Of a DNA stretch of 64,000 bases, positions 55,307-64,000 are shown one piece after another. Below the pieces are notes generated by a model. The model was not told where the DNA came from, did no database searches, and was given only the letters and a program-made list of their open reading frames with translations. The position numbers and the translations under genes were made by a program. The DNA comes from Paraspadella gotoi (Eukaryota; Chaetognatha). The number at the start of each line of letters is the position of its first letter. Positions within the stretch are counted from its first letter, which is position 1. The stretch spans positions 16,373,074 to 16,437,073 of the forward strand of contig CM119268.1 in assembly GCA_051294375.1 (NCBI GenBank). Reading direction: 5' to 3'.

Positions 55307-58300
55307 TCACAGCCAACTCTCCTCGCACTTCCACTCCTCCCCTCCTCCTCCTCTTCCTCCTTCTCCCAGCAGCAGCCCCGCGATGCAGGCGGTGGCGAAG
55401 CAGGCCGCGTTCCCCGTGATCATGGCGCGAAGGACGACGGCGCTGACGTCGCGGGCCCGGCGCGGTGCCAGCGCCGCGAGGGCGCCGATCATGACGCCGA
55501 TGGAGCAAAAGTTGGAGAATCCGCAGAGGGCGTAGGTGGCGATGGTCTCCGAGCGCTGGGAGACGAAATGGGGAGAGAGGGAGAGGGAGTCGTTGAAGAG
55601 AGAGAGAGAGACGGAGACGTTGGCGACGCCGCAGCTCGATCTAGGGATCGCGTTCAGGGTAAGGTTGTATTTCTGAATCGGGAGGGAAAATTGGCGAATG
55701 TTTGTTTGTTTTGTTTGTTTGTTTTAAGTTGTAATAATAACCTTAATCTAACTTTTAAGTTATAATAATAACCTTAATCTAACTTTTAAGTTGTAATAAT
55801 AACTTTAATCTAACTTTTAAGTTGTAATAATAACCTTAATCTAACTTTTAAGTTGTAATAACAACCTTAATCTAACTTTTAAGTTGTAATAATAACCTTA
55901 ATCTAACTTTTAAGTTATAATAATAACCTTAATCTAACTTTTAAGTTGTAATAATAACCTTAATCTAACTTTTAAGTTGTAATAATAACCTTAATCTAAC
56001 TTTTAAGTTATAATAATAACCTTAATCTAACTTTTAAAGCTTTATCAAAATCTATCAAAAAAAAAAACTACAAAATTTTTAAAAAATTTAGCTTTATATA
56101 GAAATAATGCTTCCGTGTGCTTATCTCTAAGGTAAATCTTAAAACTATTTTCACTTTCATATTCTCTCACAGTCACTTTACCATAATCTATTTGTGAGAA
56201 CTTCTATTTTTCAACCCGTTCCGCCCTAATGAGTAGCGGATACTGAGACTAGTTCGACCTAGATAGTAATTCATCCATCCATCAATTTAACAGCAATTTC
56301 TCCTCAACCTCTCCACCACCAATTATCGCCCCAGCCCCAGCCCCAGCCCGCTCACCGCCAACTCCATCTCGTTCCACATCCTGGTCCGCTTCAACTTCCC
56401 CAATTCCTCGAAGGCGACGAACTCGTTGACGATCGTCTTGAGCTGTGCCCACGAGTGCGATCCAGCGCAGTGGTAGGCTCACGCATCAGCCGCGAAGGGC
56501 GGAAGGCTAGCCGGACGAGAGATTGAGCTGAGTTCTGGTCACAGAGGATCGCGGATTCCCACCAGTTCGCCGAGTATCTGCGAGGAGGAGGAGGAGGAGG
56601 AAGATGAGACTCTCGTGGTCGGATGAGAGGAGAAGAGGAGGAGGAGGAGGAAGAAGGATAGAATAGAAACAGAGAAGGATGAACAGAAGAGAGGCAGGAG
56701 ATGACGTTACAGACAACAACAAACATTTACTGCAGGCGGCGTGGGCGAAGGCGACTAAGAGTGAAGCATGAGATTGGCGGCGAGCCGGCGCGAGCGCCAC
56801 GCCGTTCGAGGCGCCCGTCGACGCCGCTCCAGGATGTGCTCTGTAGGGACTGGCTGGACCATTGCTCAACATCGGGGAAGGTGTCGAGGATTTGGTCTTC
56901 CGGGTAGATAAAGCTGAATGGGGATTTGGAAGCATGGCAGGGTAGGGTGAGCGGTGGGGGGTGGGAAGGAAGAGGATCCGAGGGTGGGGGATGAGGATGA
57001 GGGGGTAGGGGTGGATAAGGATGAAGGAGGGTAGGGTAAGAAGAGAATGAAGAGGGTCGGGGTAAGGATAGAGGATGAAGCGCGGGGCTTTTTCGATGGT
57101 AGGTGTAGGTAAGTAGGTTCTGGCGATAGGGTCATCCTCTACTTAGGAATGGAAATTGGAATTAATTTTGTGTGTGGGTAGAGTATCGTATTGTTTTTTC
57201 TGTAAGAATTGAATTTCACTATTGATTAGATAATTTCACACCTGCCACTTCTGATTCCCAGCAGTATCTCGCTCTTCCCTACAACCCCCCCGCCCAAATA
57301 AAACTTTGCCATTGCCAATGGCGGCGGCCGGACATGAATGAGCGCAGAGAAGATGAAGAGTTCTCGACGTCCGAAGCCGATTAGGCGCCGAGAGTCGATC
57401 CGGCGACCGTCGCCATTGCGGAAGTGAGGACGGCGTGGGATCTCGATGGAGGGTATGTGCCGAGAAAGGCGGATGACAGAGGCGCTTCGCTCTTGACTGA
57501 ATGAGGTTGGAGACGGCGACGAGGGACTTCGGCCTGCGGTGGTGCCCATCGCCAGGGCAGTCAACCAAGAGACCTGGGGTCGTTGTAACGGGAGATTCGA
57601 GTCATTTGAAGAGCTAACAGAAGCCTTTTAGGAATTTTCGGCACAGAGCAGGTGAGGGGTTGTTGTAAGTATGGTAAATATGAAGTTCGTAAATACTGAT
57701 GACAGTAGACTGCTTTTTTATGACTTTGTGAACGGGAGGCGGGGGCCGACCTTTTGGGTGCATGGTCTATCACTCCTTTTTCTCTTCAGTCTTTTATCTC
57801 TCTCTAATCTCTGCTTGGTTTTAGATAAAACAGATGACACTATATAACGAAATATCCGGACAATTGTGATTTTGTCTTTACATTGTATGCTCCATTTAAG
57901 AACTATTTAAAATTAAAAAATAATAACTGAATCGACCTTTTTTAATTGAGTAACAGCCATCACGCCCCGTGTGAATAAACGATGCGACGCAGGAAGAGAA
58001 AGATGACCGATGGAATGAATTGGAAGGCGGAAGAATGAAAGAAAATCGTGACCCGCGCTCAAAACCTGAATGATTGATTTTGATTTGATGATTTGGATTG
58101 ATTTGATTGGATTTGATTTTGATTTGATTGATGATTTTATTGGATTGATGATTGGGATGACTTTATTGATTGATCATTCGTTAAATCATCAATTTCTCAT
58201 TCATATAAGTTCATACATTCATTCATTCAGTTCATTCGTTCATTCATTACATTTGTATTGATATATACATAAGTCATAACAGATTATTTGTTAGATAACT

Positions 58301-61300
58301 TTATGCGTTATTAACCATTGATCAATTAAGTCACTTATAATTTTATGGAATTCATTTAATGTATTGATTGAGAGTTGCTGACTTTGTTTTCTCTACCCTT
58401 GACGTTGAATACGAACTTCGGCGCCGTAAGAGGAGTAGTTGAGAAGATTCCGTTGTTGATGCAGGCGAATCGAAAGAAGCAGAACTTAAAGGAGAGGGAA
58501 ACAAAGTGACGCGTCGCGGGACGCCTGGGATAGTTATTGTAAATCGGTTATTGAATACTTTTCTTAATCTCCTACTAGGATTTGTTCTCTTACTGTTCTC
58601 TACTATGAGCATTTCCCTTTACTTCTCTATAGAATTTGCTCTTCCTGTTGTACCACTAGATCTTCACTAGCTATAATTTTTACATGTTTATCTTAATAAC
58701 AGATGGCTGTAAAAACGAAGGAGCATTTTAAACCACACAAAATGAGCAATAAAATTTATTTTAAAGTTACACCACCAGAGGTTTTAATATTTTTCTTGTA
58801 AACAAAAGGAATCAGTCCCATTAAAAATTTTAGTCTTCTCACCATATTTTACTAGAGGGCTCTACAAAGACGGAACTTTTTGTAAGAAAAACGACTTCTA
58901 AAATAAAGTTTTAGGCTGAAACACCCACTAGAATCTTAACGTGCCCCACTGCTTCTTCAACAAAATGCAATTGAATCTTTGGTAAATTTTATTATTTAGA
59001 AAAATTATTTTTTGAATAAATTTTACAAGTATTTTTTTCTTATTCTATTTTATTCTATTCTTATTCTATCTCCCGGACCTTTGGATGTGGGAGGCAAATG
59101 ACTTGCCTCCTGCCCAATGGCCGCCTGAATGAACGGTTGTGGATTTTAGGTCCACCATAGAGAACGTTTCGCGACTACCACCCACACCCAACCGACCAAC
59201 CACACAATCATACCTCCACTCCCCGAGCCNNNNNNNNNNNNNNNNNNNNNNNNNCGACGACGAGATTGAGGCTGAGTTCTTGGTCACAGAGGACCTCGCG
59301 GATCTCCACCAGTTCGCCGAAGTATCTGCGAGGAGGAGGAGGAGGAGNNNNNNNNNNGATCTAGGGATCGCGTCCAGGGTTAGGTTGTATTTCTGAATCG
59401 GGGGGAAAATTGGCGCAAAAAAAAAAGCCGGGTTGCCTGTGATGCCCATTGAAATGGGGCATTTCACTGTTGGCCTCCTGTCACTGGCGCGGTTACCCTT
59501 GGACGGTCTTGCTTTGCCAACGCAGAGGGAAATCATAAGGAATGTGGATGGAACGCGACGCTTGGGATGGTGCGTTCCCCCTCTGAGCCAATATCATGGT
59601 GGATGTGAGGCGGAGTGAATATACCTCCACTGTTTCGTTTATTTGTTTTGGGAATATTTATAGCTGAGACTACGACTAGTTCGACCTAAATACTAATCCA
59701 TCCATCCATCCATCCATCCATCCAATCAATTCATCCATCAATTAAACAACAATTTCTCCTCAACCTCTCCAAAAACCAATCTTCGCCCCAGCCCCAGCCC
59801 CAGCCCCAGCCCCATCCCCCTCACCGCCAACTCCATCTCGTTCCACATCCTGGTTCTCTTCAACTTCCCTAATTCCTCGAAGGCGACGAACTCGTTGACG
59901 ATCGTCTTGANNNNNNNNNNNNNNNNNNNNNNNNNNNNNNNNNNNNNNNNNNNNNNNNNNNNNNNNNNNNNNNNNNNNNNNNNNNNNNNNNNNNNNNNNN
60001 NNNNNNNNNNNNNNNNNNNNNNNNNNNNNNNNNNNNNNNNNNNNNNNNNNNNNNNNNNNNNNNNNNNNNNNNNNNNNNNNNNNNNNNNNNNNNNNNNNNN
60101 NNNNNNNNNNNNNNNNNNNNNNNNNNNNNNNNNNNNNNNNNNNNNNNNNNNNNNNNNNNNNNNNNNNNGAGGACTTCGCGGATCTCCACCAGTTCGCCGA
60201 AGTATCTGCGAAGAAAAGGGGGAGGAGGAAGAAGAAGACTTTCGCGGCNNNNNNNNNNGCGAATTGTTTCGTTTTAATTTTAAAAATGCTGAGCTGGAAT
60301 GATAGCTTATTAAATATACATATCTGGAGGGTAGTAACTAGTAAAACAGAGAAAGATAGCGGAGCAATCACAAGGATTTGTAGACGAGTCATTGCACATA
60401 AGTTGCGATAAATGGCGGAAAAATTCAGTATAAGTGGTGGGGCTGGAAATAATCTTTTTTAAAACAGTCTTTTTCAAACTCCCGTAAAAAAGTCACATCG
60501 ATATTAAATTCAATTTAACTTCGACAAACTTTTATATTTTTCTTCATGTAAAGGAATTGAATTTAACTTTTGATTAGGTAATTTCACAGCTTGCTCTCCT
60601 TGAACCTCCTACTCCTTCTCTCTCTTCCCTTCACCCCCCCCCNNNNNNNNNNNNNNNNNNNNNNNNNNNNNNNNNNNNNNNNNNNNNNNNNNNNNNNNNN
60701 NNNNNNNNNNNNNNNNNNNNNNNNNNNNNNNNNNNNNNNNNNNNNNNNNNNNNNNNNNNNNNNNNNNNNNNNNNNNNNNNNNNNNNNNNNNNNNNNNNNN
60801 NNNNNNNNNNNNNNNNNNNNNNNNNNNNNNNNNNNNNNNNNNNNNNNNNNNNNNNNNNGCCAGGGCCATCACCCAAGAGACCTGGGTCGTTGTAACGGTA
60901 GAGTAAAGTGATTGTAAAGCTAACAAGCTTTAGAGATTTTTCGCCACAGCAGGTGAGGGGTTNNNNNNNNNNNNNNNNNNNNNNNNNNNNNNNNNNNNNN
61001 NNNNNNNNNNNNNNNNNNNNNNNNNNNNNNNNNNNNNNNNNNNNNNNNNNNNNNNNNNNNNNNNNNNNNNNNNNNNNNNNNNNNNNNNNNNNAAGTATGA
61101 AGTTTGTAAATACTGATACATAGACTGTTTTTTATGACTTGTAACGGGAGGCGGGGGCCAACCCTTTTTGGTTTTTTTGAGTTGAGTTGAGTTGAGGGTC
61201 ATTCTCTCGCTCTCTCTTTTTCTCTTTCTCTAAATCCCTTTTACTGCTTGTTTTGGATTAAAAGACGACACTGTGGCAGGAGATGTTTATATATATAACC

Positions 61301-62872
61301 GTTCATCAGCTGCCATTGGTGCGGTAACCATGTCATTCGCTTCCCAACCCAAAGGTCCGGGGTTCAAGTCCGGTGGTCGCCTAGCAGTTCAGAGAGACGG
61401 GTCGCTTAACCCGCCTGTAACACGGTGTTACAGACTGATCCGAAACTCAGGGACTGCTTATATTGAACCGTTCTGTCACTAACTCATAACAATAATTACT
61501 GTCTCTTCAACACCTATATAACGAGATATCCGACATTTGAATTGTTTTGTCTTTAGCACTGCATAGTGTATATACACCATAAATAATAACTGAATCGACC
61601 TTTTTAATGACGTAAAGCATTACGCCCGTGTGATAAAGCATCGCGACGAAGGAAGAGAAAAAGATGACGATGGGAAGAACTTGGAAGGCGAAGATGAAAA
61701 GGAAATCGTGACCCGCGCTCAAACCTGATTGATTGATTGATTGATTGATTTCATTGCTTTGATTTTATTGGATTGATTGTATTCGTGATTTATTGCTTGA
61801 ATCATTCGTTAATTCAATTCCTCATTCATACATTCATTCGTTCATTCGTTCTTTCATTCGTTCATTCATTTACTATTTGATTGATGTATACCATATTACT
61901 TACATAAGTCATAATATTATTTGTTAAGATAATTTTTTACTTATTTAACGATTGATTAATTAAGTCACTTATAATTTTATCTTTTTTTATGGATTCTTTT
62001 AATGTTTGATTGATAAGTGCTACTTTGTTTTTCTTAACCTTTGATGTTGAATACGAAATCGGCGCCGTAAGAGGAATAGTTGAGAAAGATCTCCGTTTGT
62101 TGGCCGGCGAATCGAAAGAAACAGAAACTAAAGAGAGAGGAAAAAGTGAACATCGCGAGACTCTGAGAGTTTATTAATAAGTTGATTGATTAATTATTAG
62201 TTGATTAATATTAAAATGTTCACTTTAATTGGCAAAAAAATATTAGCTTTTAATCTTAGTTTTTCGATGTATCAATTTCAAGAAGCTAAGGAAAGCAAGA
62301 GGATATCAACAAAAGTTAAAGAGAAACGATTCGCGACCACCACCAAACCACCCAACCACCAACCATCACCCCCCAATCTCCCAAACCCACCCTTCACTCA
62401 CCCTAGCCTCGTCTTCAACACCAAAACGGCGATGACGAACTGCAGGAGGAATCCGCCGAAGACGGGGCGCCACTTGACGTGACCCGGATGTCGAGAGAAG
62501 ACGAAGAAGAGGAAGACGAAGACGAGAAGACCGAATCCCGAGACGAGGGACGAGGGACGACGCCAAACGTCGCGACGACGATCACGAGACGACAGTGGCG
62601 ACGACGACGACCAGCGCCGCCGAGATCTCGACGGCGCGGCGAAGAATTCGGAGAGAGGCGGCGCCGGGAAGCAGGGCGATCGGCGGAGGCGGCGGCTGCT
62701 GCGGGCGGAGAGGCGCGGTCTGACGAGCCGCTCGTAGATGAGGAGGGCGACGACGACGACGACGGCGACGACGAGAAAATCCGCGCGATGACGACGACGA
62801 GACGTTTTGAGGTCGCAGTCTTCGTCGGCCGCGCAGGGGACCTTAGGGTGAGGGATAAATGGGCTTGGTAAG
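55307..62872 (-). CDS. SLC28: concentrative nucleoside transporter (SLC28/CNT), fragmented
   Basis: Na+- or H+-coupled nucleoside uptake carrier of the plasma membrane. N-terminal part (about 62,398-62,872): hydrophobic segments, then SRHPGHVKWRPVFGGFLLQF and AVLVLKTRLG before GTGAGT, matching the CNT HPxxVxWRPV...LQF...LR(T) signature. Middle: QQTEIFLNYSSYGADFVFN (62,045-62,110) and, noisily, LTSAMATVAGSTLGA (near 57,400). Then exon 56,356-56,442 (LKTIVNEFVAFEELGKLKR) and last exon 55,307-55,555 (RSETIATYALCGFSNFCSIG, MITGNAACFATACIAGLLLG, stop). All are core CNT motifs in the right order. Exons occur two or three times between 55 and 64 kb with gaps and frameshifts, so a single intact reading frame cannot be assembled here and copy number is unclear. 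Confidence 0.8.
55726..56036. repeat. 31-bp minisatellite, about 10 units
   Basis: Units AAGTTGTAATAATAACC + TTAATCTAACTTTT in a CNT intron. Two main variants (AAGTTGTAA and AAGTTATAA) are interspersed, with single changes in units 3 and 5. Confidence 0.95.
56356..56442 (-). CDS. SLC28: CNT exon (NEFVAF motif), copy 1
   Basis: 29 codons, phase 0 at both ends, with AG acceptor and GTGAGC donor. Encodes the KTIVNEFVAFEELGKLKR segment equivalent to the conserved NEFVAY region of CNTs. Joins in phase to the last exon (RSETIATYALCG). Confidence 0.85.
57236..57564 (-). pseudogene. CNT exon region with frameshifts
   Basis: The CNT signature is readable but shifts frame: HAVLTSAMATVAGSTLGA runs into a stop because GCC TAC ATC appears as GCC TAA TC, a one-base loss; AMAKFYLGGG and similar pieces follow in another frame. 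CNTs have xHAxxTxGFxTIAGSVLGAYI here. A sequencing or assembly error is as likely as true gene decay. A second copy of this region (60,643-60,858) is replaced by N. Confidence 0.6.
58382..58510 (-). pseudogene. CNT FVF-motif exon, degraded copy
   Basis: Corresponds to 62,040-62,140 (cleaner copy, FRFAGQQTEIFLNYSSYGA) and to about 63,200-63,300. This copy has indels that break the frame, yet APKFVFNVKG is readable at its end. Confidence 0.55.
59230..59254. other. assembly gap (25 N)
   Basis: Run of exactly 25 N separating a C/A-rich segment from a fragment (59,255-59,347) that duplicates about 56,510-56,595. Confidence 1.
59255..59347 (-). CDS. duplicated exon fragment (YFGELVEIREVLCDQE), cleaner copy
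   Basis: Preceded on the minus strand by a GGAG-rich run and CAG acceptor; reads TACTTCGGCGAACTGGTGGA (YFGELVE...) openly to the gap. The copy at about 56,505-56,580 differs by indels that break this frame, and a third at 60,169-60,210 is cut by a gap. Position suggests a CNT exon, but the segment is not a CNT motif I recognise. Confidence 0.4.
59348..59357. other. assembly gap (10 N)
   Basis: The sequence to its right (59,358-59,400) duplicates about 55,635-55,680, so the order around this gap differs from the first copy. Confidence 1.
59427..59633 (+). mobile_element. dispersed repeat family D, copy 2
   Basis: Shares GCCGGGTTGCCTGTGATGC, GGCGCGGTTACCCTTGGACG, TTTGCCAACGCAGAGGGAA, GGATGGTGCGTTCCCCCTC and GTGAATATACC with the nested copy at 33,070-33,327; lacks an internal part. 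Confidence 0.75.
59825..59910 (-). CDS. SLC28: CNT exon (NEFVAF motif), copy 2, cut by gap
   Basis: Same 29-codon exon as 56,356-56,442. The protein is unchanged where readable, but codons differ silently (for example LysArgThr written with AGA instead of CGG; Leu TTA instead of TTG). Truncated at its 5' end by the N run from 59,911. Confidence 0.8.
59911..60168. other. assembly gap (258 N)
   Basis: Run of N inside the second CNT copy. The equivalent first-copy sequence is about 56,445-56,540. Confidence 1.
60249..60258. other. assembly gap (10 N)
   Basis: Ten N. Confidence 1.
60643..60858. other. assembly gap (216 N)
   Basis: Run of N replacing the second copy of the CNT region present at about 57,290-57,540. 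Confidence 1.
60963..61092. other. assembly gap (130 N)
   Basis: Run of N. The equivalent sequence in the first copy (57,660-57,675) is far shorter, so the gap length is not reliable. Confidence 1.
61311..61486 (+). mobile_element. tRNA-derived SINE-like element, family C
   Basis: Contains a pol III B box GGTTCAAGTCC at 61,361-61,371 with a tRNA-like head (GGTGCGGTAACCATGTCATT, ending GGTGGTCGCC), followed by an unrelated tail ending TGTCACTAACTCATAAC. Absent from the corresponding place in the first copy (near 57,840), so it is an insertion difference between the copies. Only one copy is seen. Confidence 0.55.
62040..62140 (-). CDS. SLC28: CNT exon (ADFVFN motif), cleanest copy
   Basis: Reads FCFFRFAGQQTEIFLNYSS and YGADFVFNIKG, matching the CNT region that precedes the conserved GAxFVFG motif. 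The other copies (58,382-58,510 and about 63,200-63,300) carry indels. Confidence 0.7.
62398..62872 (-). CDS. SLC28: CNT N-terminal exon, copy 1
   Basis: Membrane segment FLVVAVVVVVALLIYERL, Arg/Ser-rich loop, then GLLVFVFLFFVFSRHPGHVK and WRPVFGGFLLQFVIAVLVLK, ending at a GTGAGT donor. In this copy the second membrane segment is out of frame. Compared with copy 2, one base is missing in the TTCGCnCGCGCCGTC stretch near 62,641. Confidence 0.75.
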
Positions 62873-63545
62873 GTGGGTGGGTCGGGGAGAAAAGGGAGTA
62901 GGTAAGAAAGGTGGTTAAAGGTTGGACTTAAAAAATCAGTATCCTTATAAACCAATAAATAAATAATTTAATCCATCAATTAATCAATCAATTGAGAATC
63001 TACCTAGATATCTTTTCATTCGTTCATTCATTTACTATTTGATTGATGTAATCATATTACTTACTTAAGTCAATTAATTTTATTTGTTAAGAATAATTTT
63101 TTATCTCATTTTGAACGATTGATCAATTAAGTCACTTATAATTTTATGGATTCTTTTAATGTATTGATATTGATAAAGATGCTACTTTTGTTTTTTCTTA
63201 AACCTTTTGATGTGAATACAGAAACGGAACGCCGTAAGAGATAGTGAGAAAGATCTCCGTTTGTTGGCCGCGAATCGAAAGAAACAAAAACTTAATTATG
63301 AAGAAGGGAAAAAAAGTGAACATCGCCGAGACTCTGAGAGTTTAATTAATAAGTTGATTGATTAATTAATTAGTTGATTAATTATTAAAGTTCACATTTA
63401 ATTTGGCACCACAAAAACATTTAGACTTTTAATCTTAGTTTTACGATGTGTCAATTGCAAAAAGCTAGGAAAGCAAATGAGGAATATCAACCAAACCTCC
63501 CAACCACCAACACATCACCCCCCAATCTCCCAAACCCACCCTTCA
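62873..63545 (-). repeat. intronic sequence and third copy of the CNT FVF exon
   Basis: Near-duplicate of about 61,850-62,397. The FVF-motif exon copy lies at about 63,200-63,300 and is broken by indels. Nothing else recognisable. Confidence 0.6.
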
Positions 63546-64000
63546 TCACCCTAGCCATCGTTCTTCAACACCAAAACGTCGCGATGACGAACTGCAGGAG
63601 GAATCCGCCGAGGACGGGGCGCACTTGACGTGACGGATGTCGAGAGAGAGACGAAGAAGAGGAAGACGAAGACGAGAAGACCGAATCCCGAGAGAGGGAG
63701 ACGAGGGACGAGCCAAACGTCCGACGACGATCCGACGAGACGATGGCGACGACGACGACCAGCGCCGCCGAGATCTCGACGGCGCGAGCGAAGAATTCGG
63801 AGAGAGGCGGCGCCGGGAAGCAGGGCGATCGGCGGAGCGGCGGCTGCTGCAGGCGGAGAGGCGCGGTCTGACGAGCCGCTTCGTAGATAGGAGGAGGCGC
63901 GACGACGACGACGGCGACGACGAGAAAAATCCGCACCGATGACGACGCACGAGACGTTTTTTGAGGTCGCAGTCTTCGTCGGCCGGCAGGGGACCTTATG
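63546..64000 (-). CDS. SLC28: CNT N-terminal exon, copy 2 (runs off the window)
   Basis: Near-identical to 62,398-62,872 with different indels: here the second membrane segment EISAALVVVVAIVSS is in frame with the preceding loop while the WRPVF part is broken. Because the two copies are damaged at different points, the simplest reading is one gene represented twice by imperfect sequence. Confidence 0.7.

Noticed and set aside
55628-55680. KYNLTLNAIPRSS segment as an internal CNT exon
   Set aside because: It has an acceptor and a glycosylation-type NLT, and recurs at 59,358-59,400, but the NEFVAF exon already joins in phase to RSETIATYALCG, so its place in the transcript is unproven.
62479-62871. 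Plus-strand Arg/Glu/Asp-rich 130-codon frame
   Set aside because: It is the antisense shadow of the CNT N-terminal exon, where GTC/GTCGTC codons read as GAC on the other strand.

Overview
This window reads as a metazoan (invertebrate) nuclear genome. Genes are broken into many short exons with GT-AG introns, the encoded families are animal ones (calpain, DEG/ENaC channel, inositol-phosphate kinase, choline-kinase-like, concentrative nucleoside transporter), degenerate CCCTAA telomere-type repeats occur, and the DNA is full of microsatellites and tRNA-derived SINEs. No prokaryotic organisation is present. The phylum cannot be fixed from this sequence alone.

Layout. From 1 to about 29.3 kb I see no supportable gene. 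This stretch is AT-rich DNA loaded with (GA)n/(CT)n, (GAAA)n and (GAC)n tracts, two kb-scale near-duplications (1-2,482 versus 7,165-9,548, and 15,930-17,038 versus 17,039-18,246), dispersed repeats and small foldback elements. From 29.4 to 36.1 kb a calpain cysteine protease lies on the minus strand in 16 exons whose phases all join. From 37.7 to 41.8 kb a DEG/ENaC-type cation channel lies on the minus strand. From 46.0 to 52.4 kb, also on the minus strand, an ATP-grasp inositol 1,3,4-trisphosphate 5/6-kinase (ITPK1 family) runs directly into exons of an APH/choline-kinase-fold protein. The two are either adjacent genes about 85 bp apart or one fused product, because the ITPK stop codon overlaps a phase-compatible splice donor. 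Two tRNA-Cys(GCA) genes sit in an intron of this locus. From 55.2 kb to the end a concentrative nucleoside transporter (SLC28/CNT) lies on the minus strand, but its exons are present in two to three copies with gaps and frameshifts.

The points most worth attention are: (1) the stop-or-splice junction linking ITPK to the choline-kinase-like domain; (2) a phase-symmetric two-exon cassette (93 codons) inside the calpain protease core, whose removal restores the canonical sequence; (3) loss of the metal-binding Asp in the choline-kinase-like domain; (4) a 66-bp perfect inverted repeat; (5) a dispersed repeat family with a second element nested inside one copy; and (6) the multi-copy CNT locus, where some differences between copies are silent. 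Much of the duplication looks like unresolved haplotypes or unpolished assembly rather than biology. The four protein genes have unrelated biochemical roles (proteolysis, ion conduction, inositol-phosphate and lipid-head-group phosphorylation, nucleoside uptake), and I see no sign that they form one pathway.
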